Positions 63,595-64,000 of a stretch of DNA of 64,000 nucleotides are shown here, in pieces. The position numbers were made by a program, and so were the translations under genes. How positions within the stretch are numbered: the first letter of the stretch is position 1; each line of letters begins with the position of its first letter. Source of the DNA: Burkholderia sp. 8Y (GTDB taxonomy: Bacteria; Pseudomonadota; Gammaproteobacteria; Burkholderiales; Burkholderiaceae); NCBI RefSeq assembly GCF_902506145.1, contig NZ_LR733520.1:2753044-2817043 (forward strand), given 5' to 3'. Below the pieces are notes generated by a model, which did no database searches, had not been told where the DNA came from, and saw only the letters and a list, made by a program, of their open reading frames with translations.

Positions 63595-64000
63595 CTACGC
63601 GAGCGCCGCCGAATTGATCTCTTGCGTATGCACCGCGCGCCGGTCTTCGCGAATCATGTCGCTCGCGCGTTCGGCGATCATGAGCGTGGGCGAATTCGTG
63701 TTGCCCGACGTGATGACCGGCATCACCGATGCATCCACCACGCGCAATCCCTGCACGCCAAGCACGCGCAAGCGGCTATCCACGACCGCGCCCGGATCGT
63801 TGTCGATGCCCATGCGGCACGTGCCGACCGGATGAAAGATCGTCGTGCCGATATCGCCCGCCGCTTGGGCCAGCTCTTCTTCGGTTTGATACCGAACGCC
63901 CGGCAGAATCTCCTCGGGCGCATAGCGCGACAACGCCGGCGCGCTCACGATGCGGCGCGTGAGACGCAGTGAATTCGCGGCTACCTCGCGGTCGCGGTCG
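63595..64000 (-). CDS. GMC-family alcohol oxidoreductase (C-terminal 135 residues; rest outside window)
   Basis: The frame is open to the window edge. The visible C-terminus is the FAD-linked GMC oxidoreductase ending: FHPVGTCRMGIDNDPGAVVD, with the catalytic histidine region; then LRVLGVQGLRVVDASVMPVITSGNTNSPTLMIAERASDMI, which carries the second active-site residue (Asn in TSGNTNSPT). It resembles choline-dehydrogenase-like proteins. Ends 286 bp before livG-2 on the same strand, so possibly part of that operon. Confidence 0.9.
   Translation of the reverse strand, partial: DRDREVAANSLRLTRRIVSAPALSRYAPEEILPGVRYQTEEELAQAAGDIGTTIFHPVGTCRMGIDNDPGAVVDSRLRVLGVQGLRVVDASVMPVITSGNTNSPTLMIAERASDMIREDRRAVHTQEINSAALA

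Overview
The window reads as origin-proximal main-chromosome DNA from a high-GC betaproteobacterium of the Burkholderia/Paraburkholderia/Caballeronia group. The evidence is the contiguous mnmG-rsmG-parA-parB block with consensus parS sites, the complete atpIBEFHAGDC operon, hemE, priA, a trifunctional PutA, FlhA/FlhF/FlhG/FliA of the Burkholderia type, a tandem glycine riboswitch, and several branched-chain (Liv/HAAT) ABC transporters. The assignment comes from protein and gene-order recognition; no search was run.

Layout. 1-2.7 kb: the 3' two thirds of flhA, then two uncharacterised minus-strand genes (one DUF1828-like). 2.9-10.4 kb: a minus-strand glycine/serine catabolic block, gcvT-gcvH-gcvP, a secreted alginate-lyase-family protein and sdaA, led by a tandem glycine riboswitch. 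10.6-16.8 kb: a small beta-repeat protein, a Gfo/Idh oxidoreductase, Rep helicase, a dihaem cytochrome c, tRNA-Arg(CCG) and a membrane GGDEF protein. 16.8-20.3 kb: flhF-flhG-fliA on the minus strand. 20.5-24.0 kb: a ThDP-dependent acetolactate-synthase-like enzyme, then a lower-GC cassette (PAAR protein, Tae4-type amidase, small two-helix membrane protein) that looks like an orphan type VI secretion effector/immunity module. 24.2-29.5 kb: a Liv-type binding protein and putA with a palindromic candidate PutA operator. 29.7-38.0 kb: a small membrane protein, priA, hemE, a PheC-like cyclohexadienyl dehydratase, an HSL-type esterase and an acyl-CoA synthetase. 38.2-45.8 kb: the ATP synthase operon. 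46.0-51.6 kb: an ion-transporter-family permease, parB, parA, rsmG and mnmG. 51.7-63.3 kb: two complete Liv-type transporters (one with a LivM-LivG fusion and tandem duplicate binding proteins). The right edge holds the C-terminus of a GMC oxidoreductase.

How the genes work together. The gcv block plus sdaA gives a route glycine to serine to pyruvate whose first step is gated by the glycine riboswitch. PutA and the Liv-type binding proteins point to amino-acid scavenging. ParA, ParB and the parS sites form the chromosome segregation system. Flagellar gene order is disturbed: flhA on plus is separated from flhF-flhG-fliA on minus by about 19 kb, which inverting 1.45-20.4 kb would restore to flhA-flhF-flhG-fliA.

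The most interesting items are the PAAR/Tae4/small-membrane-protein cassette, where the candidate immunity protein does not look like the known Tai4 type; a perfect parS site that is also the hairpin of a terminator; the PutA operator palindrome; a LivF whose Walker A lysine is arginine; and the inversion that splits the flagellar operon.
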